Of a stretch of DNA of 64,000 nt, positions 38,327 through 47,790 are shown one piece after another. The translations under genes and the position numbers were made by a program. The notes under the pieces are model-generated. The model was not told the origin of the DNA. It was given only the letters and a program-made list of their open reading frames with translations, and did no database searches. Position 1 is the stretch's first letter. Each line of letters begins with the position of its first letter. Source of the DNA: Phaeobacter italicus (GTDB lineage: Bacteria; Pseudomonadota; Alphaproteobacteria; Rhodobacterales; Rhodobacteraceae); the NCBI RefSeq assembly GCF_001258055.1, contig NZ_CVRM01000022.1, forward strand, positions 248,001 through 312,000, written 5' to 3'.

Positions 38327-39625
38327 ATGAGCGATACACACGCACAAACTGTCGCCTTTGTCCGCGAAACCGAAATCCCGCCCGCGCCGCCGCCCGGCCG
38401 CGAGACGGGGGTCTACAAGTGGATGCGCGAGAACCTGTTCTCCAGCATTCCGAACTCGGTCCTGACCATTGTTGCACTGGCCCTGATCTATTCCCTGCTG
38501 AGCGGCACCCTGCCGTGGTTGCTGAACGGGGTCTGGAACACCAGCTCGCTGCAGGAATGCCGTGAGGTTCTGGATGGCCAGGTTGGCGCCTGTTTCTCGG
38601 TCCTGACCGAGCGCTGGAATCAGCTGCTTTATGGCTTCAAGTATCCGGTTGAAGAGTACTGGCGCCCCAATCTGGCCCTGCTTCTGCTCTTGATCGCGCT
38701 GGCGCCGGTTCTGTTCTTTGACCTGCCGCGCAAGCTGTTGGCCTTTACGGCGGTCTATCCCTTCATCGCCTTCTGGCTGATCTGGGGTGGGTCCATTCTG
38801 GTGCCGATCGTTGCCCTGCTTGGCTTTGTTGCGGCTGGGGTGGTGTTTCAGAAATACGGCAAGGGCAGTTTTGCTGTCGGGTTCTTTGGTGGGATCCTCG
38901 CGGCGATTGTTGTCTGGAATGTCGGTGGTTTCCTGATCCCGGAAGGGGCCTCTGAGAACGCGATGCTGGCGGCTGTGCCCTCGCGGGATCTGGGTGGCTT
39001 CATGCTGAACATGATGCTGGGTGTCACCTGTGTGTCGCTGTCGGTGCCTCTGGGTATCGCGCTGGCACTGGGCCGTCAGTCGAGCATGCCGCTGATCAAG
39101 TGGATCTGCGTCGTCTTCATCGAATTCGTTCGTGGCGTGCCGCTGATCACCCTGTTGTTCGTGGCATCGGTGATGCTGTCCTACTTCTTCCCGCCAGATG
39201 CCACCGTGGACCTGTTCCTGCGCGTGGTCATCATGATCACCCTGTTCTCCTCGGCCTATATCGCCGAAGTGATCCGGGGCGGTCTGGCCGCTCTGCCCAA
39301 GGGGCAGTACGAAGCAGCAGACAGTCTGGGTCTCGACTACCCGCAGGCGATGCGTCTGATCATCCTGCCGCAGGCTCTGAAGATCTCTATCCCCGGTATC
39401 GTGAACGTGGCTGTTGGCCTGTTCAAGGATACCACGCTGGTGTCGGTCATCTCGATGTTCGACCTGTTGGGCATGATCCGTGGCCCGATCCTCGCCTCCA
39501 CCGAGTGGAATGGCGTTTATTGGGAACTCCTCGGCTTTGCCGCCTTCCTGTTCTTCGTCGTCTGCTACGGCATCTCTCAATACTCACAGTGGCTCGAGCG
39601 TCGTCTCGCCACCGATCACCGTTAA
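38327..39625 (+). CDS. aapM: general L-amino acid ABC transporter permease AapM
   Basis: The 432-residue inner-membrane partner of AapQ has several N-terminal membrane segments absent from simpler permeases, then the core VSLSVPLGIALALGR, FIEFVRGVPLITLLF and the EAA loop YEAADSLGLDYPQAMRLIILPQALKISIPG. It starts behind GGAGCG, 3 bases after aapQ, and is followed 12 bases later by the ATPase gene. Confidence 0.95.
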   Translation: MSDTHAQTVAFVRETEIPPAPPPGRETGVYKWMRENLFSSIPNSVLTIVALALIYSLLSGTLPWLLNGVWNTSSLQECREVLDGQVGACFSVLTERWNQLLYGFKYPVEEYWRPNLALLLLLIALAPVLFFDLPRKLLAFTAVYPFIAFWLIWGGSILVPIVALLGFVAAGVVFQKYGKGSFAVGFFGGILAAIVVWNVGGFLIPEGASENAMLAAVPSRDLGGFMLNMMLGVTCVSLSVPLGIALALGRQSSMPLIKWICVVFIEFVRGVPLITLLFVASVMLSYFFPPDATVDLFLRVVIMITLFSSAYIAEVIRGGLAALPKGQYEAADSLGLDYPQAMRLIILPQALKISIPGIVNVAVGLFKDTTLVSVISMFDLLGMIRGPILASTEWNGVYWELLGFAAFLFFVVCYGISQYSQWLERRLATDHR

Positions 39626-39637
39626 GGAGTTCAACTT

Positions 39638-40429
39638 ATGTCTGAACTTATGTCTGACCGCGCAATCGACCGCTCCAAAATGCAGGTGAGCGACGAGGTT
39701 GCCATCGAAATCAACAACATGAACAAGTGGTACGGCTCTTTCCACGTGCTGCGCGACATCAATCTGACCGTCAATCGCGGCGAGCGGATCGTTATCGCGG
39801 GCCCGTCGGGGTCGGGTAAATCCACCCTGATCCGCTGTCTCAACGCGCTGGAAGAACACCAGCAGGGCAAGATCGTGGTGGATGGTACCGAGCTCTCGAA
39901 CGACCTCAAGAACATCGACAAGATCCGGTCCGAGGTTGGCATGGTGTTCCAGCACTTCAACCTGTTCCCCCATCTGACGATCCTTGAGAACTGCACATTG
40001 GCCCCGATCTGGGTGCGCAAGACGCCCAAGAAAGAAGCCGAAGAGCGCGCAATGCACTTCCTGGAAAAGGTGAAGATCCCCGACCAGGCGCATAAGTACC
40101 CGGGCATGCTGTCCGGTGGTCAGCAGCAGCGTGTGGCGATTGCCCGCTCGCTGTGCATGATGCCCCGCATCATGTTGTTCGATGAACCGACATCGGCGCT
40201 CGACCCGGAGATGATCAAAGAGGTGCTCGACACCATGATCGAGCTCGCGGAAGAAGGTATGACCATGCTCTGCGTGACCCACGAAATGGGCTTTGCCCGT
40301 CAGGTGGCGAACCGCGTGATCTTTATGGCGGATGGCCAGATTGTTGAGCAGAACGAACCGGAAGAGTTCTTCAACAACCCCAAGTCCGAGCGGACCCAGC
40401 AGTTCCTGAGCCAGATCCTCGGCCACTGA
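39638..40429 (+). CDS. aapP: general L-amino acid ABC transporter ATP-binding protein
   Basis: The 263-residue ATPase energises AapJQM. It has Walker [10 protein letters not shown], the Q-loop [12 protein letters not shown], the signature [15 protein letters not shown], Walker [13 protein letters not shown] and the switch histidine VTHEMGFA. The start [11 protein letters not shown] has a second in-frame ATG four codons later; the first has a better GGAG site. The operon ends with a strong terminator. Confidence 0.96.
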   Translation: MSELMSDRAIDRSKMQVSDEVAIEINNMNKWYGSFHVLRDINLTVNRGERIVIAGPSGSGKSTLIRCLNALEEHQQGKIVVDGTELSNDLKNIDKIRSEVGMVFQHFNLFPHLTILENCTLAPIWVRKTPKKEAEERAMHFLEKVKIPDQAHKYPGMLSGGQQQRVAIARSLCMMPRIMLFDEPTSALDPEMIKEVLDTMIELAEEGMTMLCVTHEMGFARQVANRVIFMADGQIVEQNEPEEFFNNPKSERTQQFLSQILGH

Positions 40430-40464
40430 GATCAGCCTATAGGGTCTGTGACCTGTTGAATTGG

Positions 40465-40491
40465 AAAGGCCGGGCATCTGCCCGGCCTTTT
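40465..40491. terminator. bidirectional terminator after aapP
   Basis: AAAGGCCGGGC pairs with GCCCGGCCTTT across a 4-base ATCT loop, with T on one side and A on the other. It could end both the aap operon and the convergent DUF411 gene. Confidence 0.92.
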
Positions 40492-40540
40492 CTGTTTGTC
40501 TCCGGCTGTTCAAGGCAGGGGACGCTGCCCCCTGACCCCC

Positions 40541-40565
40541 GGAGTATTTGGGGAAAGATGACAGC
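40541..40565 (+). repeat. 25-base dispersed intergenic repeat, copy 2
   Basis: Identical over 25 bases to 32774-32798. It lies just after the stop codon of the minus-strand DUF411 gene, beyond the aapP terminator. Confidence 0.85.
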
Positions 40566-40575
40566 AGGCGCGCGC

Positions 40576-41028
40576 TCAGCCGTGGCGGGCAAACGCGCGG
40601 GTCTCGCCATCTGCCAGCAGCAGAAGCGTGGTAAAGGGCTCTGTGTTGTCACCCATTTCCATACCGGGCGATCCAATGGGCATGCCGGGCACGGCAAGGC
40701 CCAGGGCATCGGGTCGTTCGTTGATGAGGCGGGTGATATCCTCGGCCGGAACATGGCCTTCGATCACGTAGCCCTCGATCATGGCGGTGTGGCAGGAGGC
40801 GGTTTCATCGCGGATGCCGAGCCGGTCCTTCATCGTCCACAGCTGTTCATCGGGCACGTCGCGCAGATCCACCGAAAAGCCCGCGGCGCTGAGATGGTCG
40901 GCCCAAGCGGTGCAGCAGCCGCAGCTTGGGGATTTCAGCACCCGGATTTCGGGGCCTTGGGCTGCGTGGGCTGGCAGGCGCAGAGCGGGCAGGGCGAGGG
41001 CTGCCAGAATAAAGGAACGGCGACGCAT
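40576..41028 (-). CDS. DUF411 periplasmic metal-binding protein
   Basis: The 150-residue protein has a signal peptide (RRRSFILAALALPALRLPAHA), then a thioredoxin-like start EIRVLKSPSCGCC with cysteines 36, 38 and 39, the DUF411 motif SCHTAMIEGYVIEGHVPAEDI, and a C-terminal methionine-rich PGMPIGSPGMEMGD. The family is often found near copper-resistance genes and is thought to bind copper. No such neighbour is present here. The ATG at 41028 has an AGGAG site; the longer frame is not family-like. Confidence 0.85.
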   Translation of the reverse strand: MRRRSFILAALALPALRLPAHAAQGPEIRVLKSPSCGCCTAWADHLSAAGFSVDLRDVPDEQLWTMKDRLGIRDETASCHTAMIEGYVIEGHVPAEDITRLINERPDALGLAVPGMPIGSPGMEMGDNTEPFTTLLLLADGETRAFARHG

Positions 41029-41141
41029 GAGAGAGCTCCTGTCATTGGTGTCTGGGCAGACAATAGCGCCGCTGCAGCCCGGCCTGCCATGGGTGTCCTG
41101 CGCTGGATGTGCGGCTTTGTCGCAGGCGGCAGGGCAGGCTG

Positions 41142-41639
41142 TCAGGCGCCCAGCAGCTCTCTTGGGACGGTGAAATCCACCACTTTGCCGCTGCGCCAGC
41201 TGAGATCGGACCAATTGTCGATCGGGAAGGTTGCGACCAATGTGGCCCCTGTCGGGTAGTCCTCAAATCGCGAGTGGTCGGGCGGGTTGCGCAGCAGTTG
41301 ATGGGCGAAATCGGCAATGCCCGGATTATGGCCGAGGATCTGCACGCGCCGGTGCTCTGCCTCGCGCAGGACCTGAAACAGCACATCAGCGGTGGCGTGA
41401 TACAGCCGTTCGATAAAGATGGCGGGGACATCCAACCCCATCAGGTCATAGGTTTCACGGGTGCGCTGCGCAGAGGAAGAGATCACCTGATGCGGGATCA
41501 TGTCGATATCGCGTAGCCAGTCACCGATGGCAGGGGCCGAGCGCTGGCCGCGTTGGTTGAGCGGGCGGGCATGGTCGCTGGGGGCTGAGGTGTCCCAGGC
41601 GGATTTGGCGTGGCGGGTGAGGATCAGCGTGCAAGTCAT
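41142..41639 (-). CDS. sixA: SixA-like phosphohistidine phosphatase
   Basis: The 165-residue histidine-phosphatase-fold protein begins MTCTLILTRHAKSAWD, with the catalytic RHA motif. It continues with RPLNQRGQRSA, SSSAQRTRETYD and the second histidine in ILGHNPGIADFAHQLL. SixA enzymes remove phosphate from phosphohistidine of signalling or phosphotransfer proteins. The start overlaps the upstream ferredoxin-like gene by 4 bases, so the two are translationally coupled. The specific substrate is unknown. Confidence 0.85.
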   Translation of the reverse strand: MTCTLILTRHAKSAWDTSAPSDHARPLNQRGQRSAPAIGDWLRDIDMIPHQVISSSAQRTRETYDLMGLDVPAIFIERLYHATADVLFQVLREAEHRRVQILGHNPGIADFAHQLLRNPPDHSRFEDYPTGATLVATFPIDNWSDLSWRSGKVVDFTVPRELLGA

Positions 41640-42382
41640 TGGTTGTGAAAATACCTCATGTGGTGGGCGGATTGCGACAAGGGGCGCGCGGCTCTGGCCG
41701 ACAGCGGGCAGGCGCGGCGCGCAAGGCATCCGCCAGACAGGCAGCTGGCCCCGGCAGCCGTGTTCAGGTGGTCATGGCAGGCGGCAACGCCGTAGGGACC
41801 ACCGGCGACAAGCGCATCAACGGGGCAGGCCGTCAGGCAGGGCCGCCCTGTGCAGCTCTCGCAGGGGGAGGTGCTGCGGGGTGGGGGCGGTAGATCAATG
41901 TAATGCGCAAAATATAGAGCGCCGCGGAAGGAAATCATCATGCCGAGGCGATCATGCACCAGCATTTGCGACGGGGATGTGAAACAGCGGCCAGAGGCAC
42001 GCGCCCAGGCGACAAAGGGCTGATAGGGCGGGCCGGTGAACGGGTAGCGCGCCTGCGCGCCCCAGGCGGCGGCGAGGGTATCGATGGTGCGTCTGGACCA
42101 GCGGTCAACCGGATCGGCTGTGCCATCGCGGAACTCGGGCGTGGTTTCAAACTGCGCCCAGAACCCCGGTCCCGTCCCGAAAAGCACCATTGTTCCGTCA
42201 GGTTGCGGACCGTCAGGCTTTGCGCTGTTTGGGGGCAGATCCGGCCCCTTGGTGGCGACAGTATTGCTGAGATCACTGCCAAGATCGTCGGCCACCGCGT
42301 GAAAGGCGCCGTAGATCTCCAGCCCGGCCTCGGCGGCGCTATGGGCGATGTCAGTGTAGGTCGGGGGCGTGGCGGGGCTCAT
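41636..42382 (-). CDS. ferredoxin-like protein with 4Fe-4S cysteine motifs
   Basis: The 248-residue protein has a non-ferredoxin N-terminal half (RYPFTGPPYQPFVAWARAS) and a cysteine-rich C-terminal half. C174-x2-C177-x4-C182-x3-C186-P forms one classical cluster ligand set. C202, C214, C219 and C225 could hold a second. The layout recalls the ferredoxin part of epoxyqueuosine reductase, but the cobalamin-binding part is absent, so QueG identity is not supported. No membrane segment is present. It is the upstream partner of the SixA-like gene. Confidence 0.7.
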   Translation of the reverse strand: MSPATPPTYTDIAHSAAEAGLEIYGAFHAVADDLGSDLSNTVATKGPDLPPNSAKPDGPQPDGTMVLFGTGPGFWAQFETTPEFRDGTADPVDRWSRRTIDTLAAAWGAQARYPFTGPPYQPFVAWARASGRCFTSPSQMLVHDRLGMMISFRGALYFAHYIDLPPPPRSTSPCESCTGRPCLTACPVDALVAGGPYGVAACHDHLNTAAGASCLSGGCLARRACPLSARAARPLSQSAHHMRYFHNQ

Positions 42383-42621
42383 GCCCCCAGACTAGCGCAG
42401 ATGGCAGCGGATCGGCGCATAAAAACGGCAACTGACGCCGCAAAGCGCACCAGATCATGACGCGGCAGCGCAAAGACATCAGGTTGAAAACAGGCAAGGA
42501 GACAGGGCCCTGCGCCCGTGGTCGGTTGGGGGCAGAGCTGCCTGCCCCCTTTTGCCATCCGTTATCTTGGCGACCGGGCTTGAGACCTGATGGCCGCTGT
42601 CTGCTGTCGATCAGCCCTGGA

Positions 42622-43482
42622 TCAGGGGCGAATCATGGAGCCTGCACCGTGATCGGTGAACAGTTCCAGCAGCACGGCATTGGGCACGCGGCCATCAACG
42701 ATGGTGCAGGCGCGCACGCCATTGCGGACGGCGGACAATGCGGTTTCGGTCTTGGGGATCATGCCGCCGGCGATGACACCGGTTGCGGTCATCTCTTCGA
42801 CATCGGCGGCCTTCAGTTCGGTGACCACATCGCCTGCGCCGTTCTTGACGCCGGACACATCGGTCAGCAGCAGCAGGCGGTCGGCCTTGAGCGCCGAGGC
42901 AATGGCCCCTGCGGCTGTGTCACCGTTGATGTTGAAGGTTTCGCCATTGGGGCCTGCGCCGATCGGGGCGATGACCGGGATCATGTCCTGTTCAAACAGG
43001 TGATGCAGCACCGACGGATCCATCTGATCCGGTGTGCCCACAAAGCCGAGATCGGGGTTGGCCTGGGTGCAGGTGATGAGATTGGCGTCCTTGCCCGACA
43101 GACCGACGCCTGCGCCGCCCTGACGGTTGATTGCCTGCACGATGCGTTTGTTCACCACGCCGGACAGCACCATTTCCACCACTTCCATCGTGGCTGCATC
43201 GGTGACCCGCTTGCCGTTCACGAATTCGGACTGGATCGCCAGCTTGTCCAGCATTGCATTGATCATCGGGCCACCGCCATGCACGATCACGGGGTTCACG
43301 CCGACTTGTCGCAACAACACGATATCACGGGCAAATGTTTCCATTGCGTCATCGCTGCCCATGGCGTGGCCGCCAAGTTTCACGACAACGATGGCACCGT
43401 CATAGCGCTGCAGATAGGGCAGGGCGCTTGACAGGGTCTCGGCAGTGGCAATCCAATCGCGGTTCATGTCTTGTTTCTTCAT
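42622..43482 (-). CDS. argB: acetylglutamate kinase
   Basis: The 286-residue kinase phosphorylates N-acetyl-L-glutamate in arginine biosynthesis. Motifs are [21 protein letters not shown] with FVNGKRVTD in the acetylglutamate site, [12 protein letters not shown] in the ATP part and LTDVSGV. Three methionine codons are close together; the one at 43482 lies 8 bases from an AGGGA site and was chosen (43485 is also possible). It is part of the engB-argB neighbourhood but separated from engB by a plus-strand SDR gene. Confidence 0.96.
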   Translation of the reverse strand: MKKQDMNRDWIATAETLSSALPYLQRYDGAIVVVKLGGHAMGSDDAMETFARDIVLLRQVGVNPVIVHGGGPMINAMLDKLAIQSEFVNGKRVTDAATMEVVEMVLSGVVNKRIVQAINRQGGAGVGLSGKDANLITCTQANPDLGFVGTPDQMDPSVLHHLFEQDMIPVIAPIGAGPNGETFNINGDTAAGAIASALKADRLLLLTDVSGVKNGAGDVVTELKAADVEEMTATGVIAGGMIPKTETALSAVRNGVRACTIVDGRVPNAVLLELFTDHGAGSMIRP

Positions 43483-43725
43483 CATTGCAATCCCTGGACA
43501 TGGCGGCTGCCCCAAACGCGAGGCAGTCAGACCATGGGCACCGTGTTACGCGGTTCTGCCCCCCCTGCCAAGGTAAGAGGCTGCATTCGCCCCATTGCGG
43601 CCACTACGGCGCGCGCCTAAGTTTGGGCTGATCGCAATGAGCCGGGCCCCTGCTGATACCCGCTGGTGCGATCTGTTTCATGTTCGGGCCACTCTCCCCG
43701 CTGGCCCCATCCCAAGGATGATAAG

Positions 43726-44454
43726 ATGCGCCAGAAGACCCTTTTGCTGACCGGGGCGAGCCGTGGAATCGGCCATGCCACCGTCCGTCGTTTCAATGCC
43801 GAGGGCTGGCGGGTCATCACCTGTTCGCGCCAGCCGTTTCCGGCGGAATGCCCCTGGGGCGGCGGCGAGGAAAACCATGTTCAGGTGGATCTGTCCGACC
43901 CGACCGACACCATCAACAAGGTGGGTGAAATCCAGGAGCGGCTGGACGGTCGGCTGGATGCGCTTGTCAATAATGCGGGGGTGTCCCCCAAGGGGGCGGA
44001 TGGGGCGCGGCTCAATACGCTGGATACCGACCTGATGACCTGGGGCAAGGTGTTCCATGTGAACTTCTTTGCCTCTGTTGTCCTGGCGCGGGGCCTTAAG
44101 GATGAGCTGGCCGCTGCCAAAGGATCGGTTGTCAACGTGACCTCTATTGCGGGCAGTCGGGTGCATCCTTTTGCTGGTGCGGCCTATGCCACATCCAAGG
44201 CGGCGCTGGCTGCGCTTACGCGGGAGATGGCGCATGACTTTGGCCCTCTGGGGGTGCGGGTGAATGCCATCGCGCCGGGCGAAGTGGAGACCGCGATCCT
44301 GAGCCCCGGCACCGACAAGATTGTCAAGAAACTGCCGATGCAGCGTCTGGGTCAGCCAGAGGAGGTCGCAGCCGCGATCTATTTCCTGTGCTCGCAAGAG
44401 AGCTCGTATATCTCTGGGGCAGAAATCGAGGTGAACGGCGCCCAGCACGTCTGA
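43726..44454 (+). CDS. short-chain dehydrogenase/reductase
   Basis: The 242-residue classical SDR has the nucleotide-binding TGASRGIGHA (9-18), structural NNAG (82-85), catalytic S140, Y154 and K158 (YATSK), and the C-terminal SSYISGAEIEVNGAQHV. It is a soluble NAD(P)-dependent oxidoreductase; substrate unknown. The ATG at 43726 follows an AAGGAT site. It is placed divergently from argB and convergent with engB, sharing a bidirectional terminator with engB. Confidence 0.9.
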   Translation: MRQKTLLLTGASRGIGHATVRRFNAEGWRVITCSRQPFPAECPWGGGEENHVQVDLSDPTDTINKVGEIQERLDGRLDALVNNAGVSPKGADGARLNTLDTDLMTWGKVFHVNFFASVVLARGLKDELAAAKGSVVNVTSIAGSRVHPFAGAAYATSKAALAALTREMAHDFGPLGVRVNAIAPGEVETAILSPGTDKIVKKLPMQRLGQPEEVAAAIYFLCSQESSYISGAEIEVNGAQHV

Positions 44455-44495
44455 GCCAGCCTGACCATGTGGCTCTGACCTGCGGGTTAGAGACA

Positions 44496-44534
44496 AAAAC
44501 GCCCCCGGATCAGCAGATCACGGGGGCATTTTTG
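44496..44534. terminator. bidirectional terminator between SDR gene and engB
   Basis: A CGCCCCCG/CGGGGGC stem extended by AAAAA/TTTTT, with one C-A mismatch, lies in the 107-base gap between the two convergent genes. Confidence 0.8.
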
Positions 44535-44561
44535 TTCGGCTGTTTTTGCGCGATCTGAGGG

Positions 44562-45212
44562 TTATTCAAGCCCTGCGATGATGGCGCGCAGCGTGGGGAT
44601 GCCGTCGCCCTTTTCCGAAGAGGTCAGCACGATCTCGGGATAGGCGGCAGGGTGTTTGGAGAGCGCCTCGCGCACCTGTGACAGCACGGCGGCACGGTCC
44701 TTTTCCTTGACCTTGTCGGCCTTGGTCATCACCACCTGAAAGGTCACCGCAGAGCTGTCGAGCAGCTTCATGATCTCGGCGTCGACCTTTTTGATGCCGT
44801 GGCGGCTGTCGATCAGCACAAAGGCGCGGCGCAGGGTCTGGCGACCAGAGAGATACTGCTTGAGCAGGCGCTGCCATTTCTCGACCACGGGCAGCGGCGC
44901 ATTGGCGTAGCCATAGCCGGGCAGGTCGACGAGATACAGCTCTGGCCCCTGTGTGAAGTAGTTGATCTCCTGCGTGCGCCCCGGCGTGTTTGACGCGCGC
45001 GCCAGACCCTTGGTCCCGGTCAGGGCGTTGATCAGGCTGGATTTGCCGACATTGGAGCGCCCGGCAAAGCAGACCTCCATCCGGTCGGCATCCGGCAGGC
45101 CGGACATGGCGACCACGCCTTTGACAAAGGTGGATTCGCCCGCAAACAGCTTGCGACCCTTTTCGGTCATGATTTCATCCGGCTGTTCGGCCAGGGGAAA
45201 GGACATCTGCAT
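44562..45212 (-). CDS. engB: ribosome-biogenesis GTPase EngB (YihA/YsxC)
   Basis: The 216-residue GTPase is needed for 50S subunit maturation. It has the P-loop GRSNVGKSS (51-59), switch region NTPGRTQEINYF, G3 DLPGYGYA, and G4 TKADK. The start at 45212 overlaps the stop of the MOSC gene by one base (TGATG), so the three genes yidC, MOSC and engB are tightly coupled. Confidence 0.96.
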   Translation of the reverse strand: MQMSFPLAEQPDEIMTEKGRKLFAGESTFVKGVVAMSGLPDADRMEVCFAGRSNVGKSSLINALTGTKGLARASNTPGRTQEINYFTQGPELYLVDLPGYGYANAPLPVVEKWQRLLKQYLSGRQTLRRAFVLIDSRHGIKKVDAEIMKLLDSSAVTFQVVMTKADKVKEKDRAAVLSQVREALSKHPAAYPEIVLTSSEKGDGIPTLRAIIAGLE

Positions 45213-45976
45213 CACAACAGCTCCAGTTTGTCGCCGATGCGGATCTGGCCAGCATCCAGAACCTTGGCGCGAATGCCAAAGTCGGTGTGGCCCCATGTGT
45301 CACGCAGGGCTTTTAATGTTTCAGCATCGCGGACCCCGGTGTCGGGGTTGGTTTCCGTGGCGCGGCAGCGGGTGATGCGATCCACCACCTCAAGACGGGT
45401 TTCGCCGATCTGCAGCTGCTGGCCGACCCAGTCGAATTCGCCAAAGGCGGCGGTGTCATCGATCCAGATGTTGCCGCGAAACCGGCGTGGATCCAGTTCC
45501 TGACCCAGCACATCCCCAAGCGCGCGCAGAGAGCTGAGCGACAGGATGGCCACGGCCGAAAAACTGGCGTCTGCCATCCCGCCCTCTGGGGCCTTGATCA
45601 GGCTGTGGGGCTGGGGGCGTTCGCTGGGATAAAGCGGGCTTAGCCACGCGATCAGCCGGTCGCTTTCGGCGGCAATATCTGCGCCGAGGGTGAGGCTGAG
45701 ATCGGGCTGGCGGGGATGGCTGAGGGTGATCTGCGCCGCTCCGTCCTGGGCAAGGTCGGTGCGTGCGGTGATCGCCATCAGTTCCGGGCCAAAACAGCCG
45801 CGGGCAAAGTTGCGGCAGTGCTGCCATGCGCCGGTGTCCTGAGAGGTGCCGGTCAGCACCGCCCAGGCCCGGTCAAACGGCATAGGCCCGCCTGTTTCCA
45901 GACGGACCTCTGAGAGTGGTTCGGCCCCGATACCTTTGATCGGGTGCCGCCACATTTCCTTGACAGTTGCTGTCAT
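45212..45976 (-). CDS. MOSC-domain protein
   Basis: The 254-residue protein has an N-terminal MOSC_N barrel (EMWRHPIKGIGAEPLSEVRL) and a C-terminal MOSC domain with the conserved cysteine C204 in DRITRCRATETNPDTG. MOSC proteins carry molybdenum cofactor sulfur or reduce N-hydroxylated compounds. This member is soluble, and its exact role is unknown. It overlaps both yidC and engB by one base, a gene order common in Rhodobacterales. Confidence 0.9.
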   Translation of the reverse strand: MTATVKEMWRHPIKGIGAEPLSEVRLETGGPMPFDRAWAVLTGTSQDTGAWQHCRNFARGCFGPELMAITARTDLAQDGAAQITLSHPRQPDLSLTLGADIAAESDRLIAWLSPLYPSERPQPHSLIKAPEGGMADASFSAVAILSLSSLRALGDVLGQELDPRRFRGNIWIDDTAAFGEFDWVGQQLQIGETRLEVVDRITRCRATETNPDTGVRDAETLKALRDTWGHTDFGIRAKVLDAGQIRIGDKLELL

Positions 45977-47790
45977 TACTTCTCCGCCTTGGGCGACTTC
46001 TTGAAGCTCGACTTGATGTTGCCAAACACATCCGGCTTATAGCCGTGGCTGCGCATGATCAGGTACTGCTGGGTGAAGGTGATGGTGTTGTTCGCAATCC
46101 AGTACACCACCAGACCCGATGCAAATCCACCCAGCATGAACATGAATACCCAGGGCATCCATGCAAAGATCATCTGTTGGGTCGGATCGGTCGGTGCCGG
46201 GTTCAGCTTTTGCTGCAGCCACATGGAGATACCCAGGAGGAGCGGCAGAATACCGATCAGCACGGTTGCCAGAATGCTGCCCGGCTCCGGACCTGTGAAC
46301 GGCAGCAGGCCGAACAGGTTCATGATGGAGGTCGGGTCAGGCGCGCTGAGATCCTGGAAGGGACCAAAGAAGGGCGCGTGGCGCAGCTCCAGCGTGACAA
46401 AGATCACCTTGTAGAGCGAGAAGAAGATCGGGATCTGGATCAGGATCGGCAAACAGCCTGCGGCGGGGTTCACCTTTTCCTTCTTGTAGAGCGCCATCAT
46501 CTCCTGCTGGAGCTTCTGGCGGTCATCGCCGGCCTTTTCCTTGATCTTCTCCATCTCCGGCTGCAGTTCCTTCATCTTTGCCATCGAGGCATAAGATTTA
46601 TAGGCCAGCGGGAAGACGAGGATCTTGATCAGCACGGTCAGGCCGATGATCGCCCAGCCCATGTTGCCGATCAGCGCGTTCAGCCAGTGCAGAACCGCAA
46701 AGATCGGTTTGGTGAGGAAGAAGAACCAGCCCCAGTCGATGGAATCGAGGAAGCCTTCGATGCCGTCTTTTTGGTAGCCGCGGATGGTGGCCCATTCCTT
46801 GGCACCGGCGAACAGCTCGGTGGTGACCTCGGTGCCTTCGCCATTGGCAAGGGTCACGGTCGGCAGCACCACGTCGGTCTGATAGATCTCGCGGCGTTCG
46901 TCGAATTTCGCGATCGAGCGGAAGGATTGGCCGGGCTCGGGCACCAGGGTGGACATCCAGTAGTGATCGGTGAAACCGATCCAGCCGTTGCCTTCAACCT
47001 GGGTGATTTCGCTGCGGGCGCCGCTGCGGGCGTCCAGATCGAAATCCGCCATGTCGTCATAGTCGATTTCCGCCAGCGTGCCGTCTGCCATGCCAACGAC
47101 GCCTTCGTGCAGGATGAAGAAGTTCTTCAGATCCTGGGGCATGCCGTGGCGGGCGATGGTGCCGTAAGGTGCGAGCGAAACAGTGCCTGCGCCTTCGTTC
47201 ATCACGCTTTGTACGACCTGGAACATGTAGTTCTCGTCGATGGAGATCGTGCGGAAGAAGGTCAGGCCCTTACCGTTGCGCCAGGAGAGGGTCACGGGGG
47301 TCTCGGGCGTCAGGGTCTCACCTTCATGAAGCGACCAGAGCGTGTTTGCACCGGGGACATCATCGATCCCCAGACCGGCACCCGGTGCCCAGCCGTACAG
47401 CGCGTAATAGGCATTCGGGCTGCCTGCGGGAGACAGCATCTTGACGATGGGAGAGTCGGGCTCCAGCGAAACGCGGTAATCTTTCAGCGCCAGATCATCC
47501 AGACGGCCGCCCTGCAGCGAAATGGTGCCGGTGACACGCGCGGTGTCGATCGCCACGCGCGGTGCATCGGCTGCGGTTTCGGCCTCGGCTGCGCCAGCGG
47601 CTGCCGCGTCACCTGCGATGGCCTGAGCCGCCGAAGGGGCAGAGACGCCATCGCCGGCAGGCGCGGTCTGCGCGATCTCGGCGTCGGGCTGCGGGGCAGG
47701 CTCCGGGGGCGGGAAAAAGATATACCAGCCCAGAATCACCAGGAAACTGAGCGCGGTTGCGAGAAGAAGGTTCTTGTTCTGATCGTCCAT
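45976..47790 (-). CDS. yidC: membrane protein insertase YidC
   Basis: The 604-residue insertase has an N-terminal membrane segment (MDDQNKNLLLATALSFLVILGWYIFF), a large periplasmic domain (about 60-345) and a C-terminal conserved core with five segments. The core includes KILVFPLAYKSYASMAKMKELQPEM, AGCLPILIQIPIFFSLYKVI, and the final GLVVYWIANNTITFTQQYLIMR. It inserts membrane proteins alone or with SecYEG. The ATG at 47790 gives the normal N terminus; a frame extending further upstream was rejected. Confidence 0.98.
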   Translation of the reverse strand: MDDQNKNLLLATALSFLVILGWYIFFPPPEPAPQPDAEIAQTAPAGDGVSAPSAAQAIAGDAAAAGAAEAETAADAPRVAIDTARVTGTISLQGGRLDDLALKDYRVSLEPDSPIVKMLSPAGSPNAYYALYGWAPGAGLGIDDVPGANTLWSLHEGETLTPETPVTLSWRNGKGLTFFRTISIDENYMFQVVQSVMNEGAGTVSLAPYGTIARHGMPQDLKNFFILHEGVVGMADGTLAEIDYDDMADFDLDARSGARSEITQVEGNGWIGFTDHYWMSTLVPEPGQSFRSIAKFDERREIYQTDVVLPTVTLANGEGTEVTTELFAGAKEWATIRGYQKDGIEGFLDSIDWGWFFFLTKPIFAVLHWLNALIGNMGWAIIGLTVLIKILVFPLAYKSYASMAKMKELQPEMEKIKEKAGDDRQKLQQEMMALYKKEKVNPAAGCLPILIQIPIFFSLYKVIFVTLELRHAPFFGPFQDLSAPDPTSIMNLFGLLPFTGPEPGSILATVLIGILPLLLGISMWLQQKLNPAPTDPTQQMIFAWMPWVFMFMLGGFASGLVVYWIANNTITFTQQYLIMRSHGYKPDVFGNIKSSFKKSPKAEK

